In this document: positions 34,090 through 41,490 of the stretch, in pieces
Numbering within the stretch: position 1 is the first letter of the stretch
Layout: each line of letters opens with the position of its first letter
Source of the DNA: Promethearchaeota archaeon
GTDB taxonomy: Archaea > Asgardarchaeota > Thorarchaeia > Thorarchaeales > Thorarchaeaceae
NCBI GenBank assembly: GCA_014728035.1
Contig: WJMJ01000059.1
Coordinates: 310,001 to 374,000 of the forward strand
Length of the DNA: 64,000 nucleotides
Reading direction: 5' to 3'
Notes under the pieces: generated by a model
The model's input: the letters and a program-made list of their open reading frames with translations, nothing else
The model's database searches: none
Told to the model about the DNA's origin: nothing
Position numbers and translations under genes: made by a program

Positions 34090-34244
34090 ACTCGCTTCAC
34101 AAACTAAATTTGATTTATTCTTCAATTATTTCTCTGGTCTTTGTTATTAGATTAGGATTCAGTCCCATTAGTGTGGCAAGAATTTTTCTGGTTAACGGAT
34201 CCGCCAGCAGTTCTAATATTCTATCTGTCTGGTTTCCCTTTCCC

Positions 34245-35042
34245 TCATTTTTCATACATATCAACCTCCAGCACTTCTGCATGTGTATATGCTCTCCTGA
34301 AGTAGAATACTGCTACAGCGAGAAATACAACTCCTATAACTGACATTACCAATGCTTCTATTGAAGGAATTACAAGTGGCCCCGAGTATGATAGAGCAAT
34401 AATGAGAATGGCTAGAACAAAACCTGTTACTGAGGCGATTGTTACCGCAAGGAAGTTATTCCTATTTGGCGAGCGTATCAAAAACCAGTCTGGTTGAAGA
34501 AAGATTATTGCTGAAATACCAACTTTTAGTCTTCTAATCATTCTTCCCACCTTAATCATGGATCTTCCCAAAACTAGAATGCTAATTGTGGCGACGATTG
34601 CTCCGATTTGCCATCCAAAAACATTCTCACTGATTGAAATTCCAATGATGATGAGACTGAAAATCACTCCCATAAATCCAAAAACGAGACCCATTTGATT
34701 CATATAAAGGCTGACTTCTTGTTTTGGACTCATGGATAATACTGCGGATAAGACACCGTATTTGTCAATCTTTCTTTCTTCTTCTACCTGGTCTAGCAAA
34801 ATCATTGCTTTTTTCCCAAGTTCAGATATTCTGTATTCTTCTCCTGTCTTCTTAATCAATCCTACTTCAGTCAGCTCTTTAAGATGATAATTGAACTTCC
34901 CACTCATTAGATATGGATCAAGCCCCAATACCTTCATTATCTCTGAATATGTTGCTGAGCCCTTTCGTGCAATCTGTCGCATGATTGATCTGCGTGTCGA
35001 ATTAGACAGTGCTTTCAACACATCTTCGGAATCCGCATTCAT
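34245..35042 (-). CDS. Winged-helix (ArsR-like) regulator with membrane C-terminus
   Basis: 265 residues. The first ~90 form an ArsR-type winged helix: VLKALSNSTRRSIMRQIARKG, SEIMKVLGLDP, KFNYHLKELTEVGLIKK. About five hydrophobic spans follow, ending in a basic/acidic tail. It should be a membrane-tethered DNA-binding protein; the signal is unknown. Two TTGTCA...TGACAA palindromes lie just upstream of its promoter and may be its own binding sites. Confidence 0.85.
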   Translation of the reverse strand: MNADSEDVLKALSNSTRRSIMRQIARKGSATYSEIMKVLGLDPYLMSGKFNYHLKELTEVGLIKKTGEEYRISELGKKAMILLDQVEEERKIDKYGVLSAVLSMSPKQEVSLYMNQMGLVFGFMGVIFSLIIIGISISENVFGWQIGAIVATISILVLGRSMIKVGRMIRRLKVGISAIIFLQPDWFLIRSPNRNNFLAVTIASVTGFVLAILIIALSYSGPLVIPSIEALVMSVIGVVFLAVAVFYFRRAYTHAEVLEVDMYEK

Positions 35043-35084
35043 ACTTTTTCACAATATATCCTTCTCAACTGTGTATTTAACCCG

Positions 35085-35139
35085 TTGTCACTAATTTTAT
35101 TGACAATATCGTTTTTCGATTGTCAAAACTGTTTGACAA
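35085..35139 (-). promoter_or_regulatory. Two TTGTCA...TGACAA palindromes upstream of the membrane winged-helix gene
   Basis: Half-sites TTGTCA/TGACAA occur at 35085-35106 (10-base spacer) and 35120-35139 (8-base spacer). The first lies just upstream of a TATA-like GTTAAATA on the minus strand. The 310-base gap (35043-35352) also holds the promoter of the MFS gene at 35313. Confidence 0.55.
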
Positions 35140-35312
35140 ATCTGATTTTCTTCTACCAATACAATTCTCGTGTTTTTGTAATGTCATAGAATTTGAAATC
35201 CCACATCTCATTTCTATGTGATATATTGCGCAGATAGAAGCAACCATTCCTTTATTTACATCCTACTATCTTGTCCATAGTAACAAATTGAGTCCATTAG
35301 TTGTGGCTATCG

Positions 35313-35320
35313 ATTATATA
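35313..35320 (+). promoter_or_regulatory. TATA box of the MFS gene
   Basis: ATTATATA lies 33 bases before the ATG at 35353; GGTGA sits six bases before the ATG. Confidence 0.5.
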
Positions 35321-35352
35321 TTCATTGGACACAAAAGATATGGTGACTATCA

Positions 35353-36804
35353 ATGAGCCTGACAGCTAGATTCTTTGGATTTGAAAATCCAACCGAGCAG
35401 GGTCTAAAACTTGCAAAGACAATGGCATCTCTTGTCCCTGTGTTCTCTATGACTTTCCAAATCAGTACAACATTCTATATGTTATTTATTGCTGAAGCAT
35501 TAGGTGATGGTGATGCAGTTAAAGGAATGGCAATTGTAGGTGGTCTTGTTGCACTCCAATTCATTGTCCAAGTAATTCTTGACTATCCCACTGGCGCAGT
35601 CGGTGATTGGGTCGGACAAAGATATGTCATTATGTCAGCTCTGTTATGTTATGCCGTGGTGTTTTTCCTCACCTCACAACTCACTCCAGACCCTCCGCTA
35701 ATACTTCCCATTCTTATCTATGCTCTCTTCGGACTCGGAATCTCTCAGGAAAGTGGAGCTTGGGGAGCTTGGTTCGATAACAACTATCGTGTTGCTATGC
35801 CTCATGATACCAAACGTGAAGAATACGGTGTATTCTCCGGAAAGCTTGGCATGATTTCGCAGATATCGGCAACAGCAGTTCTCGTTCCTGGAAGTTGGAT
35901 TGCTCTCTATCTTGGTCGAGCTTGGGTATTTCAATTGCAAGCTTTACTGTTCATTGTTTTAGCTATACTTGTTCATAGATATGTACGTGACCTTCCTGAA
36001 GTAGAGGAACAACGCTCCGAACGTCCAGAAATGGGTGATTATGTCGGACTACTAAAGGATGGTGTCCGGTTTATCTGGTCAAGTAAGTTTTTCCTGTTAC
36101 TATTCATTGGTGAGATGATCTTTTTCAGTGTTGGGCCTGTCTGGGGTAATCTAATACTCTGGCCATTCTACAATGTGTACCTTCAGAGTGATGTTGCAAT
36201 CTCAACATTTCGTACTCTTATGTTTCTCCCACTCGCTATGACAAATGAACGAAGTGGAATTATTGCAAAGAAATATGAACCAAATACATGGATTCCTCGT
36301 TTTCGCTTATTTGCTTTCAATGGTGCAGCATTCTATTTCTTGCTGTCGATGATGTTCTTTATTGTTCCGCCACCTCCAATGGGCACTACAGCAACCGTTC
36401 AGTTGGTTATACCTTTCATCAATCTCCCTCTATTCGTGCTTCCTATAGCATCAGTAATACCTATCCTAATGATATTCATAATTTTCTTAATCACCTCCTT
36501 GTTTGGATCTGTTGGTGGTATTCTTACAAATCGAGTACTGCTTGATGTAGTACCAAATAAAATAAGAAATGGCATGTACTCACTTCGTGCAACATCATTT
36601 ACTGCAGCATCTATACCACTGCTAGTCTTCTTTGGATGGCTGGTACCATCTTTTGGTTTCTCACTAGCTTTCCTTCTAATGGGCATCATCTCAACAGTTG
36701 GAGTTGTCTTGATTGCTATGAGTTTTAAACAGGATATTCCAAAAGCAGGAGATATTGAGATTGAAGCAGTAGAATCAGAAGAAGTACTTGAAGAGATAAC
36801 TTAG
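35353..36804 (+). CDS. MFS transporter
   Basis: 483 residues, about 12 membrane spans. The motif A-like loop between spans 2 and 3 reads DYPTGAVGDWVGQRYV, which marks the major facilitator superfamily. The acidic C-terminal tail is cytoplasmic. Substrate not readable. It is divergent from the winged-helix membrane regulator, whose operator palindromes are 210 bases or more upstream, so shared control is possible but not shown. An imperfect hairpin (GAGGG...CCCTC) follows the stop. Confidence 0.88.
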   Translation: MSLTARFFGFENPTEQGLKLAKTMASLVPVFSMTFQISTTFYMLFIAEALGDGDAVKGMAIVGGLVALQFIVQVILDYPTGAVGDWVGQRYVIMSALLCYAVVFFLTSQLTPDPPLILPILIYALFGLGISQESGAWGAWFDNNYRVAMPHDTKREEYGVFSGKLGMISQISATAVLVPGSWIALYLGRAWVFQLQALLFIVLAILVHRYVRDLPEVEEQRSERPEMGDYVGLLKDGVRFIWSSKFFLLLFIGEMIFFSVGPVWGNLILWPFYNVYLQSDVAISTFRTLMFLPLAMTNERSGIIAKKYEPNTWIPRFRLFAFNGAAFYFLLSMMFFIVPPPPMGTTATVQLVIPFINLPLFVLPIASVIPILMIFIIFLITSLFGSVGGILTNRVLLDVVPNKIRNGMYSLRATSFTAASIPLLVFFGWLVPSFGFSLAFLLMGIISTVGVVLIAMSFKQDIPKAGDIEIEAVESEEVLEEIT

Positions 36805-36822
36805 GAAAAATGCGATGTATTC

Positions 36823-36841
36823 GAGGGGGATATTCTCCCTC
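36823..36841 (+). terminator. Weak hairpin after the MFS gene
   Basis: GAGGG pairs with CCCTC with one internal mismatch; only a modest T content follows. Confidence 0.35.
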
Positions 36842-37037
36842 TTGTTCCTGCTAATACAACCGTGATTTCTGGAAGATACTCCTCTGCCTCCTACGTGGTC
36901 TTTGCCCCCAAACACTCGAAACTGTTAATCGTTAGTTAGGTAATCGTCGAAACCGATTTTCAATTACTCTGATGATTTAAATAGTACAACTATCTGGTAT
37001 GTACTTCTAGTAGTTCCTCCAGAATTGGTGAGCAATA

Positions 37038-37907
37038 ATGTGTGAATGGTGCCTAAAGCATGGTGATGGTGGAAAATGGTATGAGAATGCCAGATTGTAT
37101 TCTGATGAATTAGCCAACGAATATAACCTACGTGAATATCTTGAAGAGCAATGGAAGAACATGGAAACTCTCTTCATTCGTAAAATTATGGGCTTTAGTT
37201 CAGTTGGTCTCGGCTATAAAATGCAGATGCCAATTATTGGAAAGATTATACGCAGAGCTGCTGAATCACAGATCCACAGTGAAGACCATGGACGCAATCC
37301 AGCCAGAGCTGATGGCCATTTCGGGCAGGTCATACCATTAGAAGATGCCCAACATATCATTGGAAACCTCGCAGCAGAACCAATCATCAAGAACTATTGC
37401 GTATGTCGATGGATGCAACGCGGAGTAAAAGATGCTGTCTGTATAAACTTTGGACAATTGTCTGGTGTGATTGAGAAACTTCCACGGTACATTCCTGAAG
37501 ATGTAAAATATCGATTAGACCGTGAAGAGGCCATTGCAGCTCTTGAAGAACAGAATAAGCGAGGTTATGTTGCATCTGTCTGGTTCCAACCAGTCCCTTA
37601 CATCAATGCTGTTTGTTCCTGTGAAAGTCCAGAATGTGGTGGTCTCAGACTTCGAAACGATTTTGGTCTTAAGACTGTTTACAAGGCTGAATATATCATC
37701 AATGTCAATCAAGATAACTGCCAAGGTTGTCAACAATGTGTAAAAATGTGCCAGTTCAATGCATTACGTTATCTTCCATCCGTGAAACGAGTGATTGTGG
37801 ATTTGGACAAATGTTTTGGATGTGGTGTGTGTCGCCATGCCTGTAAACATGATGCTCTAGAGCTAGTTCCTAGGAGTGAAGTCCCCGGCCAGGCTGGAAG
37901 ATTCTAG
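37038..37907 (+). CDS. Iron-sulfur protein with C-terminal 2x[4Fe-4S] ferredoxin domain
   Basis: 289 residues. The N-terminus has a CEWC pair (MCEWCLKHGDGGKWYENAR) and a central region with more Cys (NYCVCRWMQRG, VCSCESPECGG). Two classic cluster motifs follow: CQGCQQCVKMC and CFGCGVCRHAC. The first 220 residues are helical and of unknown role. It probably passes electrons to or from the small ferredoxin encoded 11 bases downstream. A TATA-like TTTAAATA lies upstream. Confidence 0.87.
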   Translation: MCEWCLKHGDGGKWYENARLYSDELANEYNLREYLEEQWKNMETLFIRKIMGFSSVGLGYKMQMPIIGKIIRRAAESQIHSEDHGRNPARADGHFGQVIPLEDAQHIIGNLAAEPIIKNYCVCRWMQRGVKDAVCINFGQLSGVIEKLPRYIPEDVKYRLDREEAIAALEEQNKRGYVASVWFQPVPYINAVCSCESPECGGLRLRNDFGLKTVYKAEYIINVNQDNCQGCQQCVKMCQFNALRYLPSVKRVIVDLDKCFGCGVCRHACKHDALELVPRSEVPGQAGRF

Positions 37908-37918
37908 GAGGTCACATG

Positions 37919-38200
37919 ATGAAAAAGACAAAAATCAAAATCGACTACTCAAAATGTGGTCCTGAAGGAGCTACTGATCCTCGGGAATGCAGAAAATGTA
38001 TGCATGTGTGTGACCCTGCAGTGTTTCTAATGCATCCCACTCTGGATAAACATCCAGACCCATGGAATCCTGAATTGTGGAAGGTCACAGCGGTATGGCC
38101 CTCTATGTGTATGGGATGCAACAAATGTGTGGAAGTCTGCCCTGAGCAAGCTATAAGCTTAGACTTTGGTGAATCTCTTCAGATGATTCGTGCTCCTTAA
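37919..38200 (+). CDS. Small ferredoxin-like [4Fe-4S] protein
   Basis: 93 residues. It carries a complete motif CMGCNKCVEVCP near the C-terminus. A second cysteine set at the N-terminus (KCGPEGATDPRECRKCMHVC) has an expanded first spacing, so the second cluster may be atypical. GGAGGT lies six bases before this ATG and three before an ATG at 37916. It follows the iron-sulfur gene by 11 bases, so the two should be cotranscribed. Confidence 0.85.
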   Translation: MKKTKIKIDYSKCGPEGATDPRECRKCMHVCDPAVFLMHPTLDKHPDPWNPELWKVTAVWPSMCMGCNKCVEVCPEQAISLDFGESLQMIRAP

Positions 38201-38230
38201 TGGTCAACATCATTAGACCATACTTTATAA
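38201..38230 (+). promoter_or_regulatory. Short hairpin after the ferredoxin gene and TATA box of the acetyltransferase
   Basis: TGGTC (38201-38205) pairs with GACCA (38216-38220) right after the ferredoxin stop. CTTTATAA (38223-38230) then forms a TATA box that places transcription start just before the ATG at 38255. Confidence 0.45.
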
Positions 38231-38254
38231 TTAAGGATGCAAAAACATCAAATC

Positions 38255-38830
38255 ATGTATAGTGGTGAACTTGTTACTCTTCGTGCATTCGAATTAGATG
38301 ATCTTGACGAGATAATGCAGCATTGGAATAATTACGAGTTGCGAAAATTCGTGGATAATGTGCTTCCTGTTTCAAGTGTAAGTGAGAAAGAATGGCTTGA
38401 ACGTGTAGCCAAACTAAATCCTTGGAGAGACCACGAACTACTCTTCGCTATCACAGAAACAAAGACTGGAAAATTAATTGGTGGGGCTGGCTTACATGAT
38501 ATTAGTTTCGACAGCCGCCATACAGAATTTGGCATATCAATCTATAATCCCGATTATTGGTCAAAAGGTTACGGAACTGACGCTACGACCTTAACTCTCT
38601 GGATTGCTTTTCATATATTAGGTCTGAACTCGGTTACACTTCGAGTTTTTGAATACAACACACGTGCGATAAAGGCATATGAGAAATGTGGCTTTAAAAG
38701 AGTGGGTATATTGCGAAAAAGGAAGTTTATTGATGGTGATTTTCATGATGAGATTATCATGGATTTCTTGGCTGATGAATTCTTCGAAAGGTTTCCTCCT
38801 GGAACAAAACCTTGGGGTTGCAAGCGTTGA
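38255..38830 (+). CDS. GNAT acetyltransferase, RimJ/RimL-like
   Basis: 191 residues. The start MYSGELVTLRAFELDDLDEI and the CoA-binding region SIYNPDYWSKGYGTDAT, with LRVFEYNTRAIKAYEKCGF, are typical of RimJ/RimL N-acetyltransferases. Role: transfer of acetyl from acetyl-CoA to an amine; substrate unknown. An ATG at 38237 exists but lies only about ten bases from the TATA box, so the ATG at 38255 is preferred as a near-leaderless start. Confidence 0.9.
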   Translation: MYSGELVTLRAFELDDLDEIMQHWNNYELRKFVDNVLPVSSVSEKEWLERVAKLNPWRDHELLFAITETKTGKLIGGAGLHDISFDSRHTEFGISIYNPDYWSKGYGTDATTLTLWIAFHILGLNSVTLRVFEYNTRAIKAYEKCGFKRVGILRKRKFIDGDFHDEIIMDFLADEFFERFPPGTKPWGCKR

Positions 38831-38844
38831 AGGACTTGATTCAA

Positions 38845-39033
38845 TTACCGTGAGAATCGTAGTAGTCTTGCTTTACCTGAATATTTCTCCAGTGGAACAT
38901 TTGTGATATCTTGTCCACTATTGCCAACTATCTTAAAACCCTCAATTTCTTGAAGTGTATTCGGCAATGAACTAATAACCGCTTGCCGAAACGTCATATC
39001 TGGTGTTCCTTTTATTACATATTCTTGGCTCAT
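38845..39033 (-). CDS. Possible small protein, unknown
   Basis: 62 residues from an ATG at 39033: begins MSQEYVIKGTPDMTFRQAV and ends in a basic stretch. The amino-acid pattern (alternating hydrophobic and polar) looks like a folded domain, and it fills most of a 363-base gap. No clear ribosome site and no family. The frame extends to 39078. Confidence 0.42.
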   Translation of the reverse strand: MSQEYVIKGTPDMTFRQAVISSLPNTLQEIEGFKIVGNSGQDITNVPLEKYSGKARLLRFSR

Positions 39034-39160
39034 ATATGTATCAATTAAGATTCGATGAATAATAGATCTATTTTGCATTGTTTATTGCCTGGCAGTAGGT
39101 GGCCTACACTTAACTATGGATAAGATTCCTTTTATACTTGGTCATATCTTTGTGGATAAG

Positions 39161-39184
39161 AAAAGGCATCGATTAATCGATGCC
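39161..39184 (-). terminator. Palindromic terminator after the MscL-like gene
   Basis: GGCATCGATTAATCGATGCC is a perfect 20-bp palindrome; on the minus strand it is followed by TTTT. It begins ten bases past the channel gene's stop. Confidence 0.7.
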
Positions 39185-39194
39185 ATAGAACTGT

Positions 39195-39578
39195 TTATTT
39201 CAGCCCGAATTTTGTAGCAATCTTTACGATTAGGAAGATAACAATTGCAATCACAATGAATGTAATCAGATCCGCCATAAACAAACCAATTCGAAATTGA
39301 CCAACAGTCAGAGCTTCCCATTGAATGGCTTCTCCTCCTCCCAGAGCAATTAGAGCAATCTCGACCAGTGGCATTATTAAATTATCCACTAGTGATTTTA
39401 CAAGAGCTCCAAGGTATAGTCCCATTATGAAAGCGACGGCTAGTCCAAGTACTTGGTATTTTTTCAGAAAAGTAAGAAATTCATCTTTGATCCCCTCTGG
39501 TGGTGGCGGTGGTGGGGGTGGCATAAGTAATTTCTTAATCTCACGCAATTCTTCAAGCATAGCATCTTCTGTTGACAT
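39195..39578 (-). CDS. mscL: MscL-like mechanosensitive channel with N-terminal octaproline
   Basis: 127 residues. The core matches MscL: FLKKYQVLGLAVAFIMGLYL (first span), SLVDNLIMPLVEI, then a second span (ADLITFIVIAIVIFLIVKI). In MscL the N-terminus is cytoplasmic. Here it carries eight consecutive prolines (LLMPPPPPPPPEGIKDEF) before the channel helix, an insertion not usual for MscL. AGGAG lies nine bases before the ATG. Role: pressure-relief channel during osmotic downshift. Confidence 0.87.
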   Translation of the reverse strand: MSTEDAMLEELREIKKLLMPPPPPPPPEGIKDEFLTFLKKYQVLGLAVAFIMGLYLGALVKSLVDNLIMPLVEIALIALGGGEAIQWEALTVGQFRIGLFMADLITFIVIAIVIFLIVKIATKFGLK

Positions 39579-39762
39579 TGGAATACACTCCTATCTAGAA
39601 TAATATATGAAGCGAAGCTTCAATATAGCATTTATTAGCTATTTAAAACAAAATTAATCCCTACTCGTTCGATACTTTATCAACTATTTAGATATTAACT
39701 CTATTTCTCAATGTTATATTGAAGTTCTTTTTCAGTCGATGTCTTTTCTTCAGGAAAATAAT

Positions 39763-40221
39763 TTACATTCGAATCTGTTTAGCTTTGTGAGAATGGTTGC
39801 AACGAGGACATTTGAAGGTTAGTGGACCAATCCAAACCACTTCGCTGATATCCAGTTTTACACCACAGTTATCGCAGTAAGCTGGTATATCATACCCTGT
39901 GTAACTTCCACCTGATCCTGATGCCATGATATCTTCATTTTCAATTGAAGGTTCCATGATTTTTGTAATATGATGTGATGTTCCTTCCTTCATTGGCTGT
40001 TTGAATACTTTGGCAATCATGAATACAACGAATATCACTCCAAAACCTGCCATTAAATATGGCAGAAATACAAAAGTTGATGGAAAGATATCTGACCCCT
40101 CAATTGACCATCTTGATGTAAATTCGGCAAATTGATTCCCCATCCAGATAGCAGTTCCAATCCATATGAGTAAGAAAGCTAACGGACATATAATAGCAGG
40201 ATTTAGCTTTTTCCGAGTCAT
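39763..40221 (-). CDS. Two-span membrane protein with C-terminal zinc ribbon
   Basis: 152 residues. Two hydrophobic spans (ICPLAFLLIWIGTAIWM and FLPYLMAGFGVIFVVFMIA) are followed by a Ser/Gly-rich linker and a Cys4 ribbon (CDNC, CPRC). It resembles other membrane zinc-ribbon proteins in this window (11649, 40769). No family or function assigned. Confidence 0.72.
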   Translation of the reverse strand: MTRKKLNPAIICPLAFLLIWIGTAIWMGNQFAEFTSRWSIEGSDIFPSTFVFLPYLMAGFGVIFVVFMIAKVFKQPMKEGTSHHITKIMEPSIENEDIMASGSGGSYTGYDIPAYCDNCGVKLDISEVVWIGPLTFKCPRCNHSHKAKQIRM

Positions 40222-40275
40222 TGTAATCGATTTATATGGTCTTTTAATGATTGATATATTCTTCTGTCTATAAGA

Positions 40276-40662
40276 CTAGTCTTTTTTAACGAAATCTAAA
40301 GCTGCTGAATTTATGCAGTAGCGCAAACCTGTTGGTCTTGGTCCATCCTTGAATACATGTCCGAGGTGACCTCCACATTTAGCGCATTTCACCTCAGTTC
40401 GAACCATTCCATGGCTTCTGTCTTCAACCATCTCAATGTTTTCTTTTGATATCTTGTCCCAAAAACTAGGCCATCCACTTCTAGACTCGAATTTTGTATC
40501 AGATGCAAACAATTCAGTTCCACATCCAGCACAAACATAGGTTCCATCCTCTTTATGGTGAACATATTTCCCACTAAAAGGGGGTTCTGTCCCACATTGT
40601 CTAAGTATCCTGTATTGCTCTGGTGAGAGTTTAATCTTCCATTCCTGATCTGATTCATCCAT
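40276..40662 (-). CDS. msrB: Peptide-methionine (R)-S-oxide reductase
   Basis: 128 residues, the usual length. The MsrB fold is marked by [21 protein letters not shown], the structural zinc cysteines CAGC and [13 protein letters not shown] and GHLGHVF. The catalytic Cys is in RYCINSAAL. Role: repairs methionine-R-sulfoxide in oxidised proteins. MsrA is not in this window. The ATG at 40662 matches the domain start. The promoter carries a TTAAC-N4-GTTAA palindrome 14 bases before that ATG. Confidence 0.95.
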   Translation of the reverse strand: MDESDQEWKIKLSPEQYRILRQCGTEPPFSGKYVHHKEDGTYVCAGCGTELFASDTKFESRSGWPSFWDKISKENIEMVEDRSHGMVRTEVKCAKCGGHLGHVFKDGPRPTGLRYCINSAALDFVKKD

Positions 40663-40676
40663 CTCAATTAACCTAT

Positions 40677-40690
40677 TTAACAATAGTTAA
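40677..40690 (-). promoter_or_regulatory. TTAAC-N4-GTTAA palindrome at the msrB promoter
   Basis: TTAACAATAGTTAA on the plus strand. In the gene's direction a TATA-like TTTATTTG precedes it by about five bases, and the ATG follows 14 bases later. Confidence 0.55.
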
Positions 40691-40768
40691 ATACACAAAT
40701 AAACCCTTTGTATGTTGTAAATAACTAAAGAGCTTGCTTGTATATGCTGAAATTCTGGTGTGATGCTG

Positions 40769-41398
40769 ATGAATCAAGAATATATTATGAGAGTTCCAAC
40801 CAAGGACATCGAGTATCCTTCAAAATGTCCCGTCTGTGGTGAAGATGCAGATACTTCATCATATGTTACTCTTAATCCATCATCTTCTGGTTTTGAAAGA
40901 CCTCGTGATATACGATATTATCCCGCTGAGAGATATACTGAGCAAAAAGTTGTAACAGGTATTCAGCAATCCGCCTATGTACAGCCACTTTCGAGACCTC
41001 AAAAGACATACCTTGGTATTCCTACCTGTGAATTTCATGAGAATTCATCAATTCATGAAAATAGGAAGATAGTTGTTTTGTTTTTCTTGCTAGTTTTATT
41101 ATTTGCAAGTTTCTTTACAATTTTCCAAATTACTAATTCATATTTTCTTGGTCAAAACTGGTTTCCTTCTCTTGTGGTTTTAATTGGAATATTATCGATT
41201 ATCAGTGTACTCTCTGTTCTCACATATTTTCCTCCTCCGATTCAAAGGGCTTTCAAAATACTAGATATCTCTGCAGATGGCAAGTACATATATTTGCAGC
41301 TAACTAATCAAGAATATTTTGAAGAATTTGGCATTCTCAATAGAATGCATATCGAGTACCTCTCTCCAAAACAAATGAAGGAAGAACTTGAAAAATAG
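40769..41398 (+). CDS. Membrane protein with N-terminal CPVC motif
   Basis: 209 residues. A CPVC zinc-binding pair (YPSKCPVCGEDADTSSYV) near the start is followed by a polar region with another Cys (IPTCEFH), then two hydrophobic spans and a soluble C-terminal domain. No family assigned. GGTG lies eight bases before the ATG at 40769; upstream GTG/ATG starts (40760, 40763) are possible. Confidence 0.72.
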   Translation: MNQEYIMRVPTKDIEYPSKCPVCGEDADTSSYVTLNPSSSGFERPRDIRYYPAERYTEQKVVTGIQQSAYVQPLSRPQKTYLGIPTCEFHENSSIHENRKIVVLFFLLVLLFASFFTIFQITNSYFLGQNWFPSLVVLIGILSIISVLSVLTYFPPPIQRAFKILDISADGKYIYLQLTNQEYFEEFGILNRMHIEYLSPKQMKEELEK

Positions 41399-41490
41399 TA
41401 TTGATATCAGTTACAAAAAACCAGATTCCATAAATAGGAAAACTTCCATATCCTGTTATCACCTTAGTTTCAAAATTGGTGAGATTACAG

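Noticed and set aside
34110-34343. 77-codon plus-strand frame after the SnoaL-like gene
   Set aside because: It overlaps the real winged-helix gene on the other strand and has no ribosome site.
40267-40278. AAGACTAGTCTT palindrome at the end of msrB
   Set aside because: Too short and without a loop to count as a terminator, and it overlaps the stop region.
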